Of a stretch of 64,000 bases of DNA, positions 1 through 9,345 are shown one piece after another. The stretch comes from Nelumbo lutea (lineage: Eukaryota; Streptophyta; Magnoliopsida; Proteales; Nelumbonaceae): positions 101,579,583-101,643,582 of the forward strand of contig JAKGHH010000003.1 of assembly GCA_022828595.1 (NCBI GenBank), given 5' to 3'. The first letter of the stretch is position 1, and every line of letters begins with the position of its first letter. The notes under the pieces were generated by a model. It worked only from the letters and a program-made list of their open reading frames with translations. It did no database searches and was not told the origin of the DNA. Both the position numbers and the translations under genes were made by a program.

Positions 1-2
1 GC

Positions 3-359
3 AAGGTTCTTCCCTCCGTCCAGGAAGTTTATGCTCTTGTACAATCAGAAGAAAGTATAAAAAATTTGATGAACAATTCTGGAGGGGATGCAGTTGGGTT
101 GGCAGTGAAAGGGAGTGTGATTACAGGTGGGGGAAATACCTTTAAGAGGGGGGGGGGACTCAGAAAAAGGCAGATGACAAAGACAAACTGTGGTGTACTC
201 ATTACTAGAAACCCTTACACACCCGAAATACATGCTAGGGATCTTCATGGGAAACCGAAATGGGCTCAAGATTTGAGTAAGAAGCAAGGTTCAGATCTGA
301 ATAAAAAGTCAGAACAACAAAATACAAGAAAGAACACTATGGAAAACATGGCTTCTTAG
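3..359 (+). pseudogene. Copia gag C-terminal part
   Basis: Frames around 3-60 read VLPSVQEVYALVQSEES, the end of a UBN2-type gag domain. The frame from 66 ends with HARDLHGKPKWAQD, matching the usual zinc-knuckle exit. The knuckle cysteines are largely lost. A stop at 357-359 ends the frame. Confidence 0.6.
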
Positions 360-483
360 GAGAATCAGCCCCGCATTACTACTGTGACTCAGACTCACAC
401 CTCTGGATCTGACCCAAGGGAAGATATTATTAATTTCTTTTGTGACCATTTAGAGCTCTATGGTATAGCAATTCGTCAGGTGG

Positions 484-1050
484 ATGCTCCTCCCTCAACC
501 TTCATTTGTGTCTACATTAGGTAACTCTGCCACGGCTTTCCATGTAGCATCTCACACCCCTAACACTCTTTGGATCATTGATTCTAGAACGTCTAAACAC
601 ATGATTGGTACGCCTTCTCACTTTCAAACCTGTAACCTATTTTCTGGAAGAGACAAGGCGAGACTAGTTGATGGATCATACACTACCATAGTTGGTCAAG
701 GAACCATTTCTCTTCCTTTTGGCCTTACCCTGTTTGATGTTTTACATGTCTTGAAATTTCCCATTAATTTGTTTTCTACTAGTAGTATTACTAATTCCTT
801 AAACTGCTTAGTGACCCTTTTCCATTCTTACTGTGTGATCCAGGATTTGGTCTTGGGGAAGACGCTTGGTAGAGGATGTATGGTGGATGGGCTTTACATG
901 CTAAAGAGGCTGGTCTTTAAGTCATAGAGTCTAAGAGTTAGTCTTGTAAGAGTCAAGTCTATTTATGGCATTGTCGTCTTGGTCATTTATCTTTTGAGTC
1001 TTTAAAAGTGGTGTTTCTGGAGTTGTTTAAGTCGGTGTCAGTTTAAGAGT
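484..1050 (+). pseudogene. Copia protease and GAG-pre-integrase region
   Basis: The frame 484-927 contains WIIDSRTSKHM, where the protease DSG is changed to DSR, then LVDGS and LHVLKFPINL typical of copia protease. The pre-integrase segment (LWHCRLGHLS-like) continues in shifted frames to about 1050. Confidence 0.7.
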
Positions 1051-1070
1051 TTTCTTGTCAAATTTTTCAA

Positions 1071-2122
1071 TTGAGTAAGCAGTGTAGAACTCATTTTTCT
1101 TCAAAGAATAATAAATCTGAATTTCCTTTCCACATTGTTTATTCTGATATTTGGGGCCCTGTTACTTTACCATCTGAGAGTGGTTATAAGTATTTTATTA
1201 CCATTATCGATGATAACTCTAGATACACATGGGTATATCCCATGCGGACCAAGGATGAAGTACCAAAAATTATCCACGAATTTTAGTGGATGATCTTCAC
1301 CCAATTTCAAACTGAAGTCCAAATCTTTCAATTAGATAATGTTAAGGAATATTTTCATAGTGATCTCACAGAATTTTTTGCTTCACGTGGTTCACTTCAC
1401 CATAGCTCTTGTGCCCAAACACCACAACAAAATGTGTTGCTAAAAGAAAGAAAATACACCTTCTTGAAGAGGCCCAGAGTTTACTAGTTCATATGAATGT
1501 CGCGAAACGTTTTTGGCTTGAGGCTGTCCTTTGTGCTACCTATCTCATCAACCGTATGCCCTCTCGTTGGTTAGAGTGCAAAGCCCCACATCAGCTTCTT
1601 TTTCCTAAGGCTCTCATTCTTTCTATTCCTCCTTGTGTGTTTGGTTGTTGTTTTGTTCAAAATCTGTCACCCACTCATGGAAAATTATACCCTCGTGCTA
1701 TTCTTTGCATCTTCTTGGGGTATTCTTTCACTCAGAAGGGATGTCTTTGTTTTGATCCTGTTTCTTGGAAGTTTTATGTTTCCATGGATGTCTCTTTCTT
1801 TGAGAGTGAGCATTTTTTCCTTGTTTCTCTTCGGGGGGAGTGTAGGAATCAGGAGAAACTGGTTCAACTCCCTCATCTTCTTAATCCTCCTCCCTTTCGT
1901 GTATTCTTTCGTCGTCACAAAGGCCAACCATGTTCAAGAGCTATGAAGAACCTAGAAGCTGTACCACCAATGCCATCAAACTCTTTGGGGGCGGATCATA
2001 CTCATTCAGGTATCTTGGTTCTTATCGATGTTCTTGACCCCATTGCTATTGATACTTCTGTTGGTAATGACCTTGACCTTCCTATTGCTCACCGGAAAGG
2101 TGTTAGATTTTTGCACCACTAA
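1071..2122 (+). pseudogene. Copia integrase core
   Basis: The first piece reads HIVYSDIWGPVTLPSESGYK with the catalytic-type D in SDIWGP. The next has LDNVKEYF and the TPQQN motif, and the frame from 1409 has [20 protein letters not shown] and a YSFTQKG chromodomain-like tail. In-frame stops at 1284 and frameshifts break it. Confidence 0.75.
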
Positions 2123-2216
2123 ACACCCCATTTCCCACTTTGTTTCCTAAGAAAATATTTCACCATCTTTTTGGGCCTTTCTCACTTCCATTGACAGTGT
2201 TCATATCCTTTAGAAT

Positions 2217-3320
2217 ATGGTAGAAGCTCTTTCGGTGCTTGAATGGATAGATGCTATGAATGAAGAAATTAATGTTCTACATAAAAATGGCACATGGGAA
2301 CTAGTAGATCTTCCTAAGGGAAAGGATCTAGTTGGATGTAAATGGGTTTTCACAGTTAAACATAGGGCTGATGGCACGGTGGAGTGGTATAAAGCTCGTT
2401 TTGTGGCAAAGGGATTTACACAAGTGTATGGAGTTGATTATTGTAGAAACTTTTGCACCTGTTGCCAAATGAACTCTATTAGAGTCATTTTCTCCCTTGT
2501 TGCTAATCTTGACTGGGATCTGCATCAGCTCGACATCAAGAATGCCTTCTTGAATGGTGACCTTGAAGAGGAAATATACATGGTACAACCCACTGGTTTT
2601 CGGGCTCAAGGTAATGAACAGAAAGTGTGAAGGTTAAAGAAATCATTTTTTTGATAAATAATTTCTTCAAAATCTTGTAGCTAAGTTATTTATCGAAAAA
2701 AAAAGGTTAAAGAAATCATTATATCGGCTGAAACAATTATCGGGAGCCTGGTTCAATAGGTTCCATGCAGAGCGGTTCAGCAGAAATGATACAAGCAGTG
2801 TTAATTTGATCACACATTATTTGTGAAAAGAGGGGAAGGAAAAATTGCAGCACTGATTGTATATGTTGATGATATAATTATCACTGGCGATTGGAAGGAT
2901 GAAATTCAAAAGTTGAAGATTTTTCTTTCTACCAAGTTTGAAGTAAAGGATCTAGGTCCTCTAAGGTACTTCCTTGGAATTGAAGTGGCCCACTCACAAA
3001 AGGGTATCTTCATTTCCCAAAAAAAGTATGTCCTAGATCTACTCTAGGATACAGGAAAATTGGGAGTGAAGCCAGTTGATTCCCCTATTGATCCTAACCA
3101 CAAATTAGGTGACTGCCAAGGTGAATCTATTAAGGATGTGAAACAGTTTCGGAGACTTGTAGGAAGATTGTTATATCTTTCTATGACTCGTCCCGACATT
3201 GCTTATGTAGTGGGTGTTTCTAGCCAGTTCATGCATGCTCCTAAGACCACTCATCTTGAAGCAACAGAAAGAGTTCTCAGATATCTTAGGAAGTTCCCAG
3301 GTGCAGGCTTGTTGTTTTAA
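2217..3320 (+). pseudogene. Copia reverse transcriptase
   Basis: The pieces read WVFTVKHRADGTVEWYKARF, then [28 protein letters not shown] (the YVDD active site) and [20 protein letters not shown]. The last piece (3060-3320) carries LLYLSMTRPDIAYVVG. A short LINE-tail insertion and several frameshifts split the domain. Confidence 0.8.
2648..2703 (+). mobile_element. 56-bp poly-A LINE-tail insertion
   Basis: A 56-bp insert ending TTATTTATCG plus eight A residues interrupts the RT reading frame. It is bounded by a perfect 17-bp target duplication, 2631-2647 and 2704-2720 (AGGTTAAAGAAATCATT). A poly-A end and a long duplication are hallmarks of target-primed reverse transcription. Confidence 0.8.
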
Positions 3321-3339
3321 AAGCACGGGCATTTGAAAG

Positions 3340-3440
3340 TTGAAGCAAAATGTGGGGAAGAAACCTAGTTACCTGGGGAAGCAAAAACCTAGTTACCTAG
3401 TTACCTGGGGAAGCAAAAAGCAAAATGTGGTAGCTAGATC
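3340..3440 (+). repeat. Short tandem duplications in copia RNase H region
   Basis: Units of CCTAGTTACCTGGGGAAGC and the shorter CTAGTTAC recur imperfectly at 3363-3417. They occupy the place where about 100 bp of RNase H sequence should be, as if a deletion was repaired by slippage. Confidence 0.6.
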
Positions 3441-3442
3441 TA

Positions 3443-4452
3443 GTGTTGAAGTTGAATATCGGGCAATGGCTCATGGAGTGGCTGATTATGTGGCTAAAAA
3501 ATTTGTTGAGTGAGTTGGATTTTCCAGTGGACATGAGAGAACTAAACACATCGAAGTTGACAAACACTTTATCGGAGAAAAGGTCGTCATTGGGGAAGTG
3601 CGCACTCCTTATGTTATCTTTGAAGCATAGTTGTCAAGGCATCACCTAGGCGACTAGGTGCCCTTGGCTAGGTGCCTCGCCCAAACACCTTGACTTTTAG
3701 CAACTAGGCGCCCGCCTAGGCGACAAAAATGACAAGGCGGGCGCCTTTTATAATATCATTTATTTTGCTGTATCTTATTAATGTATGTGTTAATACAGTT
3801 TATTATATGCTATATATATCAATTATATTTTATTTTAATATTTTACTATTGAAATTTAAAAGATCAAAGGATTTTGAGAAGAGAAAAAGAAAGAAAGAAA
3901 AGAAAAGAAAGGGGAAAGAAACAATAGAATAATAAAGTTCTTTTTTTATATTCTCTCTCTAATTAAATAAAACAGAAACTCCATCCTTGTTTTTTTTTCT
4001 ATTTTACTTTCCATCTTAAATATTTGTCATATAAAGTTAATAACCTTCTTTAGCTGCTAGTTAATATGAATTTGCTCTATTACATACTTATTATAGTAGT
4101 ATTATTTTTGAAAATAATGAATCTAATATATGCAAAAGATTTTTATCTAGATGTGATGATTTGCCACATTTTTAGAGGAAATTTAATGTTCTTAATATGG
4201 AGAATTGCTATTTTTAATTAACATACATGCTGAATGGTATATAAAACTAGGAAACTAGCCAAAAGTCAATTTTTCATATTATAAAATTTGTATCACCTAG
4301 GTGCCCCAGTGTCGCCCAAAATTGCCTAGACACCTTGAAAACTATGATTTGAAGATCAACTTGCAGACATCTTTACAAAAGGGCTACACCACTCACGACA
4401 TCATGATTTATGTGACAAGTTGGGCATGATTGACATCTATGTCCCAACTTGA
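3443..4452 (+). pseudogene. Copia RNase H end, split by a MITE
   Basis: Shifted frames around 3450-3620 give EYRAMAHGV-like and TKHIEVDKHFIGEK-like text. After the MITE, 4347-4452 reads DQLADIFTKG and [11 protein letters not shown], the standard copia C-terminus just before the polypurine tract. Confidence 0.7.
3626..4346. mobile_element. hAT-like MITE, 721 bp, in copia RNase H
   Basis: The ends are CATAGTTGTCAAGGC and, inverted, CATAGTTTTCAAGGTG. The flanks carry an 8-bp duplication with one mismatch (CTTTGAAG at 3618-3625, ATTTGAAG at 4347-4354). Subterminal CACCTAGGCG-type repeats lie at both ends and the middle is AT-rich. Removing it restores the copia C-terminus. Confidence 0.8.
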
Positions 4453-4670
4453 GGGGGAGTGGTAAAAGCTGTTATTTTTCTAAGTATAGTACCACAGGGG
4501 TACTATTGTAATTCTCATCTTTTATTGTTTAGTTGCTGTCTCCCTAGTATATATACTAAAAAGCTAGCGCCGCCAGCATTCTTTTTGCTCTCAAATCTTT
4601 CTTCCCTTTTCTTCTCTCTCTCTCTTCTTTCTTCCTCTCTTCTTCTCTCTTGCATAACACCCTTCAACAG
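4448..4670 (+). repeat. Polypurine tract and copia 3' LTR
   Basis: The purine run ending GAGGGGGAG at 4459 is followed by TGGTAAAAGC at 4460, the LTR start. A TATA-like TAGTATATATACTAAAA lies at about 4545 and a CT-rich tract follows. The right end is not fixed, because the partner LTR is off the window. Confidence 0.6.
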
Positions 4671-4994
4671 GATCGCTTTGTTTGAAGAACCTTCAGCGAA
4701 CAATATTTCCATGCCCAACTCGTCATTCCCCATCTTCCCGCAATTCTTAGTCAAATCTAGACTCCCTATACTCGATGGTTGGTTGACTTCTTCACCCCTT
4801 TAAACTGCAAATCATCCTTGTTGCTGTTTGCATCTAACTTTTCTTTGTCTTCTCTATTAAATTTTGGATTTGGCCGATCTGGCTTTGTAGAAAGTTCCTT
4901 TATAATTGGTCTCCAAGCTAGGGTTGTAGCTGTTTGTTCAGCTGAACCCTTTGAGACCCCCACTGACCTCTGAAACTTCTCCATCACTGCTGTG
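4671..4994. other. Unassigned 0.3-kb stretch
   Basis: A minus-strand frame of 73 codons (4766-4987; MEKFQRSVGVSKGSAEQ) is the only open stretch. It looks hydrophilic and could come from a LINE ORF1, but I recognise no motif. Confidence 0.2.
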
Positions 4995-5175
4995 GAGATT
5001 AAGAGATGTAAGCAATCTCACTATTCAACTTACACAAAAAGCACCAGTTAGGGGACAAGAAACAATTTGGTCTTTTCCTTTGCAACAAATCACAAATATT
5101 GGTGCAGCCATGGTAAACTTCCCAACAAAAAGCATTGACTTTTGGGGGGATAGGAACACGCCATACTTCTTTCAC
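4995..5175 (-). pseudogene. LINE zinc-binding RT (zf-RVT) fragment
   Basis: The minus strand reads VWRVPIPPKVNAFCWEVYHG and SPNWCFLCKLNSE, matching the zf-RVT region of plant L1-type LINEs. It abuts the truncated copia element at about 5176 in the same orientation. Confidence 0.7.
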
Positions 5176-5229
5176 AAAAAAAAGGAAGGGCAGTTCAGCC
5201 CGACTTTTGGTAAACTTCCCAACAAAAAG
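5111..5229. repeat. 22-bp direct repeat spanning the LINE/copia junction
   Basis: The 22-bp word starting TGGTAAACTTCCCAACAA occurs at 5111-5132 and exactly again at 5208-5229, one copy on each side of the LINE/copia junction. Confidence 0.75.
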
Positions 5230-6074
5230 TACCAACAGTTCATGGAATTGTTGCACAAGTTTAGGCAGTTCAGCCCAAGAGCACATAAAGTAAATCCAAG
5301 TATATCATGAAAAATCATCAATAAACAGGATGAAATATTTATAACCACCCATAATGGTAAATGGTAAGGCCCCCACACATCAGAGTGAACATTTTTAAAA
5401 GGAATAGTTGATCTTTTATTACTTGAAGGATAAGTGCTCTTACATTGCTTTGAGAACTCACAGTGGAGACTCGATAGATTAATTCCTTTAAATAACTCTA
5501 GAAACAACTGTCTCAATGAAGAAAAGGACAAATGACCCAAACGACTATGCCATAACATAATACAACTAGTGGACTTTGAAACAAATGCAGTTCTCTTAGG
5601 TTCTATTTGGCTCTGCTCAGGCATGTCTAATAGATATATCCCATTCACCTCATGGCCACTCCTAATCACCTTCTGAGATTCCATGTCCTAAAAAACACAG
5701 TATGAAGGAAAAAAGGTCACATTGCAGTTCGGGTATTTAGTCAAATTACTAACTGAAAGCAAATTGGTATTAAGTTTAGATACATGAAGAACAATTGATA
5801 AAGTCAGGGCATTAGAGGTCTTAATGTCTCCCTTTCCCGTTATAGGGGCTAGGGAGCCATCAACAAGGGATATCTTATCCTGGCCAAAAAGAAGTTGGTA
5901 AGAGGTGAATAACTGTGAAACACTGATCATATGGTCAGAAGCACCGTAATCAAATTTCCAAGGGGTTTTATGAGTACTTGAGACAGAAGCATGATGTGTA
6001 GTGGCTCGAATACCTAAGTGAGCATATGCAGAGGAAGGAACAATCTCTGAAGGAACTATAGCAGTGGACTCCAA
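5230..6074 (-). pseudogene. Copia protease and integrase N-terminal region
   Basis: The frame 6074-5688 carries WKFDYGASDHM (DSG changed to DYG) and LVDGSLAPITGKGD. After a stop, the frame 5684-5300 reads HEVNGIYLLD, LWHSRLGHLSFSSL and VHSDVWGPYHLP, the GAG-pre-integrase and start of the integrase core. Confidence 0.8.
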
Positions 6075-6181
6075 GTGACTGATGATTCGGCCGTACTTCT
6101 CATATTTAGCCCTAGTGGCCGCAAGCTATTCTCCCACTGACTTCTCTTCACCCTATCCTTGTTCACCTTGTGAAGAGGTGG

Positions 6182-7090
6182 CTACATTTGCATTTCCACC
6201 TTTTCTAGTTGCAACCCTTTTCCCACCATTTTCTTTCTTGAATTTGGTAGGAACGAGCTTTGGATGCAGCTTCCAACAAGTGTCTTTAGTGTGTTTAGGA
6301 TTCTTGCAGTATTCACAATAATATCTTTCTTCCCAGTGCTAACCTTTGGCTTCATCCTCACATTAGCATAGTGATCAACCTGCGGCTCAACAAATTGAAC
6401 CTGTCTTCTGCTCTCCTCACTGCTCACCATAGCATATGCCTGAGACAAAGTCACCTCATACTTTGCTAAAACATTCTGCCTCTCAATATCATAATCTGAG
6501 TTGAGTCTGGTGAAGAACTCAAGGACCCAATTTCTCTCCACGAACCTCCTATATATTTCTACATCCTTTGTGCAACCCCAAACAACAGTCTCCATCAGAT
6601 CAATCTCTTGCCAAAGAGATTTCAGCATAGAGAAGTAGACTGCTAAGGGCTTGGCCCCCTGTCTAAGATTATTCACATCATGCTTCAATTTGTATGTGCA
6701 AGCAACATTAAGCTTTTGGGAATAGGTCTCTGTGACACTATCCCACATTTCTTTTGCAGTTTCCATCCACAGGTAATGCTGACTAATGTGTAGTTGCATA
6801 AAATTCACTAATCAACCCACTATTGTGTAGTTTTCCTGCATCCACCGTTCATAGGTAGGATCATCCTCCTCCGGTTTCTTCTTGCTCCCGTTAATATAAC
6901 CCCATTTTCCTTTACACACATGATGCTTCTTAATAGATTGAGACCAAGTTAAATAATTGGACCCATCTAGCTTCATAGTAGTCACAACCCCAAAAAGATT
7001 CTCCATTGACCCTTCATGTCCAAACCTGGAATATGTGGAATATTTGGTCTCTCCTCCAATTTGCTCTATTGAGTAAACGGATGCAAACAA
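6182..7090 (-). pseudogene. Copia gag
   Basis: Two minus-strand frames give a Retrotran-gag N-terminal motif (MKLDGSNYLTWSQSI), then a UBN2-type domain ([16 protein letters not shown] and [17 protein letters not shown]). A stop near 6810 breaks the frame. The CCHC knuckle is degenerate. Confidence 0.78.
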
Positions 7091-7532
7091 AAATCAAATT
7101 AGGGCTTTACTAAGCTAGATTTACTGTTTTAAGCAAAGAACAACCTCTCAACCCCCCAAAATTAGGGTTTCACAAGGTCCTATAGGATGGGGAGAAAGAG
7201 AGAAACTTCAACCACCCCTTCCAGAGGTTCCAGAATTCAATCCAACCAAAACTGCCCCTAATAGAAATGAAAAGGCTTACCTCTGATCCCCAAGTGCTTG
7301 GTTCAAACTATCTCTATGACCCGTAACAAGGTTTCTCCAATTATCTAGGGTTTTTGGGAAAAATCTCCTAGAACTTGCCCTGGGCTTCAACTAAGGATGA
7401 AAAACCTCCACAAAACTCCTTAAAAACCTTCATAACTGGGCTGCATAAGTAACTGATTGATCAAACGATTAGTTCTCCATACACATTATGTATATGCAAA
7501 GAAAGGAGAAAAAAAGTTGAAAGTGAGATCCC

Positions 7533-7544
7533 GCTCTGATACCA
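7533..7544 (-). other. Primer-binding site (initiator tRNA-Met type)
   Basis: On the minus strand this is TGGTATCAGAGC, complementary to the 3' end of plant initiator tRNA-Met. It sits directly beside the LTR end and primes minus-strand DNA synthesis. Confidence 0.85.
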
Positions 7545-7876
7545 AGTTGAAAATTACACCTACAGTAATTCAGATAATGCAAGAAAAGAAGAAAAGAGAG
7601 AGAAAGAAGAAGAAAAGAAGTTTCAGCAATAGGTTGTGGAAGAAAAAAAAAAGAAGGGAAGAGAGAAAAGAACTTGAACCTCTCTCTCTAGCCCCCTTTC
7701 ATTACTTTTATTAATAATTCTAAGTACAACTACTTGGATGCCCTTAATGGGGTGGCCAGCACTGAAGAAATAATTAAAGAAAATAAAAGAAGGCTTATAA
7801 GGTCCATAACTAAGAAACATAACTTTTAAACTCTACTTAAAAGAAATAAAGAACACTAGGGCCCATTCTCACTACA
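7545..7876 (-). repeat. Copia 5' LTR, 332 bp
   Basis: On the minus strand it starts TGTAGTGAGAATGGG and ends TTCAACT. It contains the GGCCGCCCCATTAAGGGCAT-like block and a CT-rich tract also present at 37196-37530. The LTR end abuts the primer-binding site with no spacer. Confidence 0.85.
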
Positions 7877-8100
7877 CAAAGTAATTCTCATGCGGCACAC
7901 CTAGTGAAATATAGTTCTTTTCCACAGTTAGTTTTTTCTCTATTCTATCCACCACTGGATTCCAAAAGATAACAGATCTAAGGTTGTTACTTAAAGGTAA
8001 CCCTATGTATCTTAAGGGCCACTCCCCTTTCTCACACCCCAAAACCTCTGCCATAGGCCTCAAATCCTTTTCTTCAACATTAATTCTAGCCATTACACTC
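7877..8100 (-). pseudogene. L1-type LINE RT C-terminal fragment
   Basis: The minus strand reads LGCEKGEWPLRYIGLPLSNN and FWNPVVDRIEKKLTVEKNYI. This is the segment that follows the RT active site in plant L1-type elements. It abuts the copia LTR at 7876. Confidence 0.75.
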
Positions 8101-8780
8101 TTATTCCAATTGACTGTTAAGATACAATAAGCGCAATTCATTTATTTCTTCATGTTTTTTTGCACTTGTAACATATATAAACACTACAGGGATTGTTAAT
8201 CCTACTAAAACTAAGAAAAACAAAATTTATAGAATTGCTGCTATCATACTTCGACTATAAGAAAAACAGTAACTCTGGAACACTTATGCAATGACTATGG
8301 AATTCTAATTGCAGCTAAAAAATGATTAGACAAATCAAACTCCTAGGTTGGACCCAATAAAATCCAAAGTACCCCTTCTGTTTGGAAATGCAAAGTTACA
8401 TAAAAAGTTTAAAAAATTCTATATCTGACAACTTTGCTTCTGCATCAAAGAGCAGGTTGACCTAGAAGCTTATCCATCATCAGTCATCACCATCCACATG
8501 AAGAATGAAACTGTGGATGGGCATTGCATTATTTATGAACCTTTTGTTTTGGTGCAGGCAGAAAAATAAGTTAAAAAAGAGTTTTTCAGTTTTAAGCTTC
8601 TGGCATTATGTCAACATCATGATGCATTTTGCAGCATTAAGGAACTAATTGTGAATGAGAGGGTTGTTTGTTACATTATCATTGAATTTCATCCTAGTTT
8701 TCTGTCATTTTTGTATGATCATCTTGTCATTTGTATCTTTCTGCTAATTCTGTTTTCTTTCCTTATTTTTCTTTTTTTAT
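8101..8780. other. AT-rich stretch with no recognised gene
   Basis: No sustained frame, repeat end or motif is recognised. It may be upstream intergenic DNA or part of a 5' leader intron of the host gene. Confidence 0.3.
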
Positions 8781-8782
8781 GA

Positions 8783-9345
8783 ACTTTTTTGATAAATGGT
8801 TCGTTTATTATTATCTTGATAATTGAAAGAATTTTATTAATCACAAAGGATAAGAAAGTACAAGCTTCCTAGGGAGAGGCATGAGATGCGACCTCTCCAT
8901 ACTAGTCAAATACAGATTTCCTATACACAAGAACAAGTTACAAGGTAGCACAAAAAAGATCTTCTCTGGAAACCCCAAGTTTGGCCAAAGAATCAGCCAT
9001 AGTATTTGCCGACCTGCTCACCCATTTAACATCCACTTTCGTATTATTGGTTAGCCACTTCACTTTTTTGAGGAGGTCTCTGTATTCCCAAATGACAGCA
9101 TCAGGGTTAGAGAGTCAGCCTATTACCACCTGAGAATCCCCCTCTACCAGCAGATGTTCCACCCCAAGCTGGTTGGCAATTTGGATCCCTTGTACAGCAG
9201 CTAGTACTTCTGCCCTTGTAGAATCTTCCACTCCCACTGGTCCTAAGAAGAAGGAAATAATGTTTCTGTCCTTATTCCTCAGCGCACCCCCAGGCCCCCT
9301 ATACCTGAGGGCTCAGGGTTACCTTGGCTGCTCCCATCAAAGAGA
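8783..9345 (-). pseudogene. LINE RNase H domain and 3' end
   Basis: The minus strand gives FDGSSQGNPEPSGIGG, EVLAAVQGIQIANQLGVEHL and MADSLAKLGV-like motifs of an RNase H (RVT_3) domain. A 3' UTR follows, with AATAAAATTC and a tail ending TTTATCAAAAAAG at about 8783. Stops disrupt the frame. Confidence 0.7.

Larger units (their letters stand above)
1..4670 (+). mobile_element. Ty1/copia LTR retrotransposon, 5'-incomplete and degenerate
   Basis: Copia domains run in the expected order gag, protease, integrase, RT and RNase H, then a polypurine tract (CTTGAGGGGGAG) and a 3' LTR starting at 4460. The 5' LTR and the gag start lie off the window. Stops and frameshifts break every domain. Two later insertions (2648-2703 and 3626-4346) lie inside it, so it is an old element. 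Confidence 0.88.
5176..7876 (-). mobile_element. Ty1/copia 5' half: LTR, PBS, gag, protease, part of integrase
   Basis: Read on the minus strand, it starts with an LTR (7876 down to 7545), then a primer-binding site, gag, protease and the start of integrase, and breaks off at about 5200. RT, RNase H and the 3' LTR are absent. The LTR matches the 37196-37530 LTR in the same family. Stops and frameshifts make it non-functional. Confidence 0.85.

Noticed and set aside
4515..4754. Minus-strand open frame rich in Glu and Arg.
   Set aside because: It is the complement of the CT-rich tract of the copia LTR; the same artefact occurs at 7457-7714 and 37299-37562.
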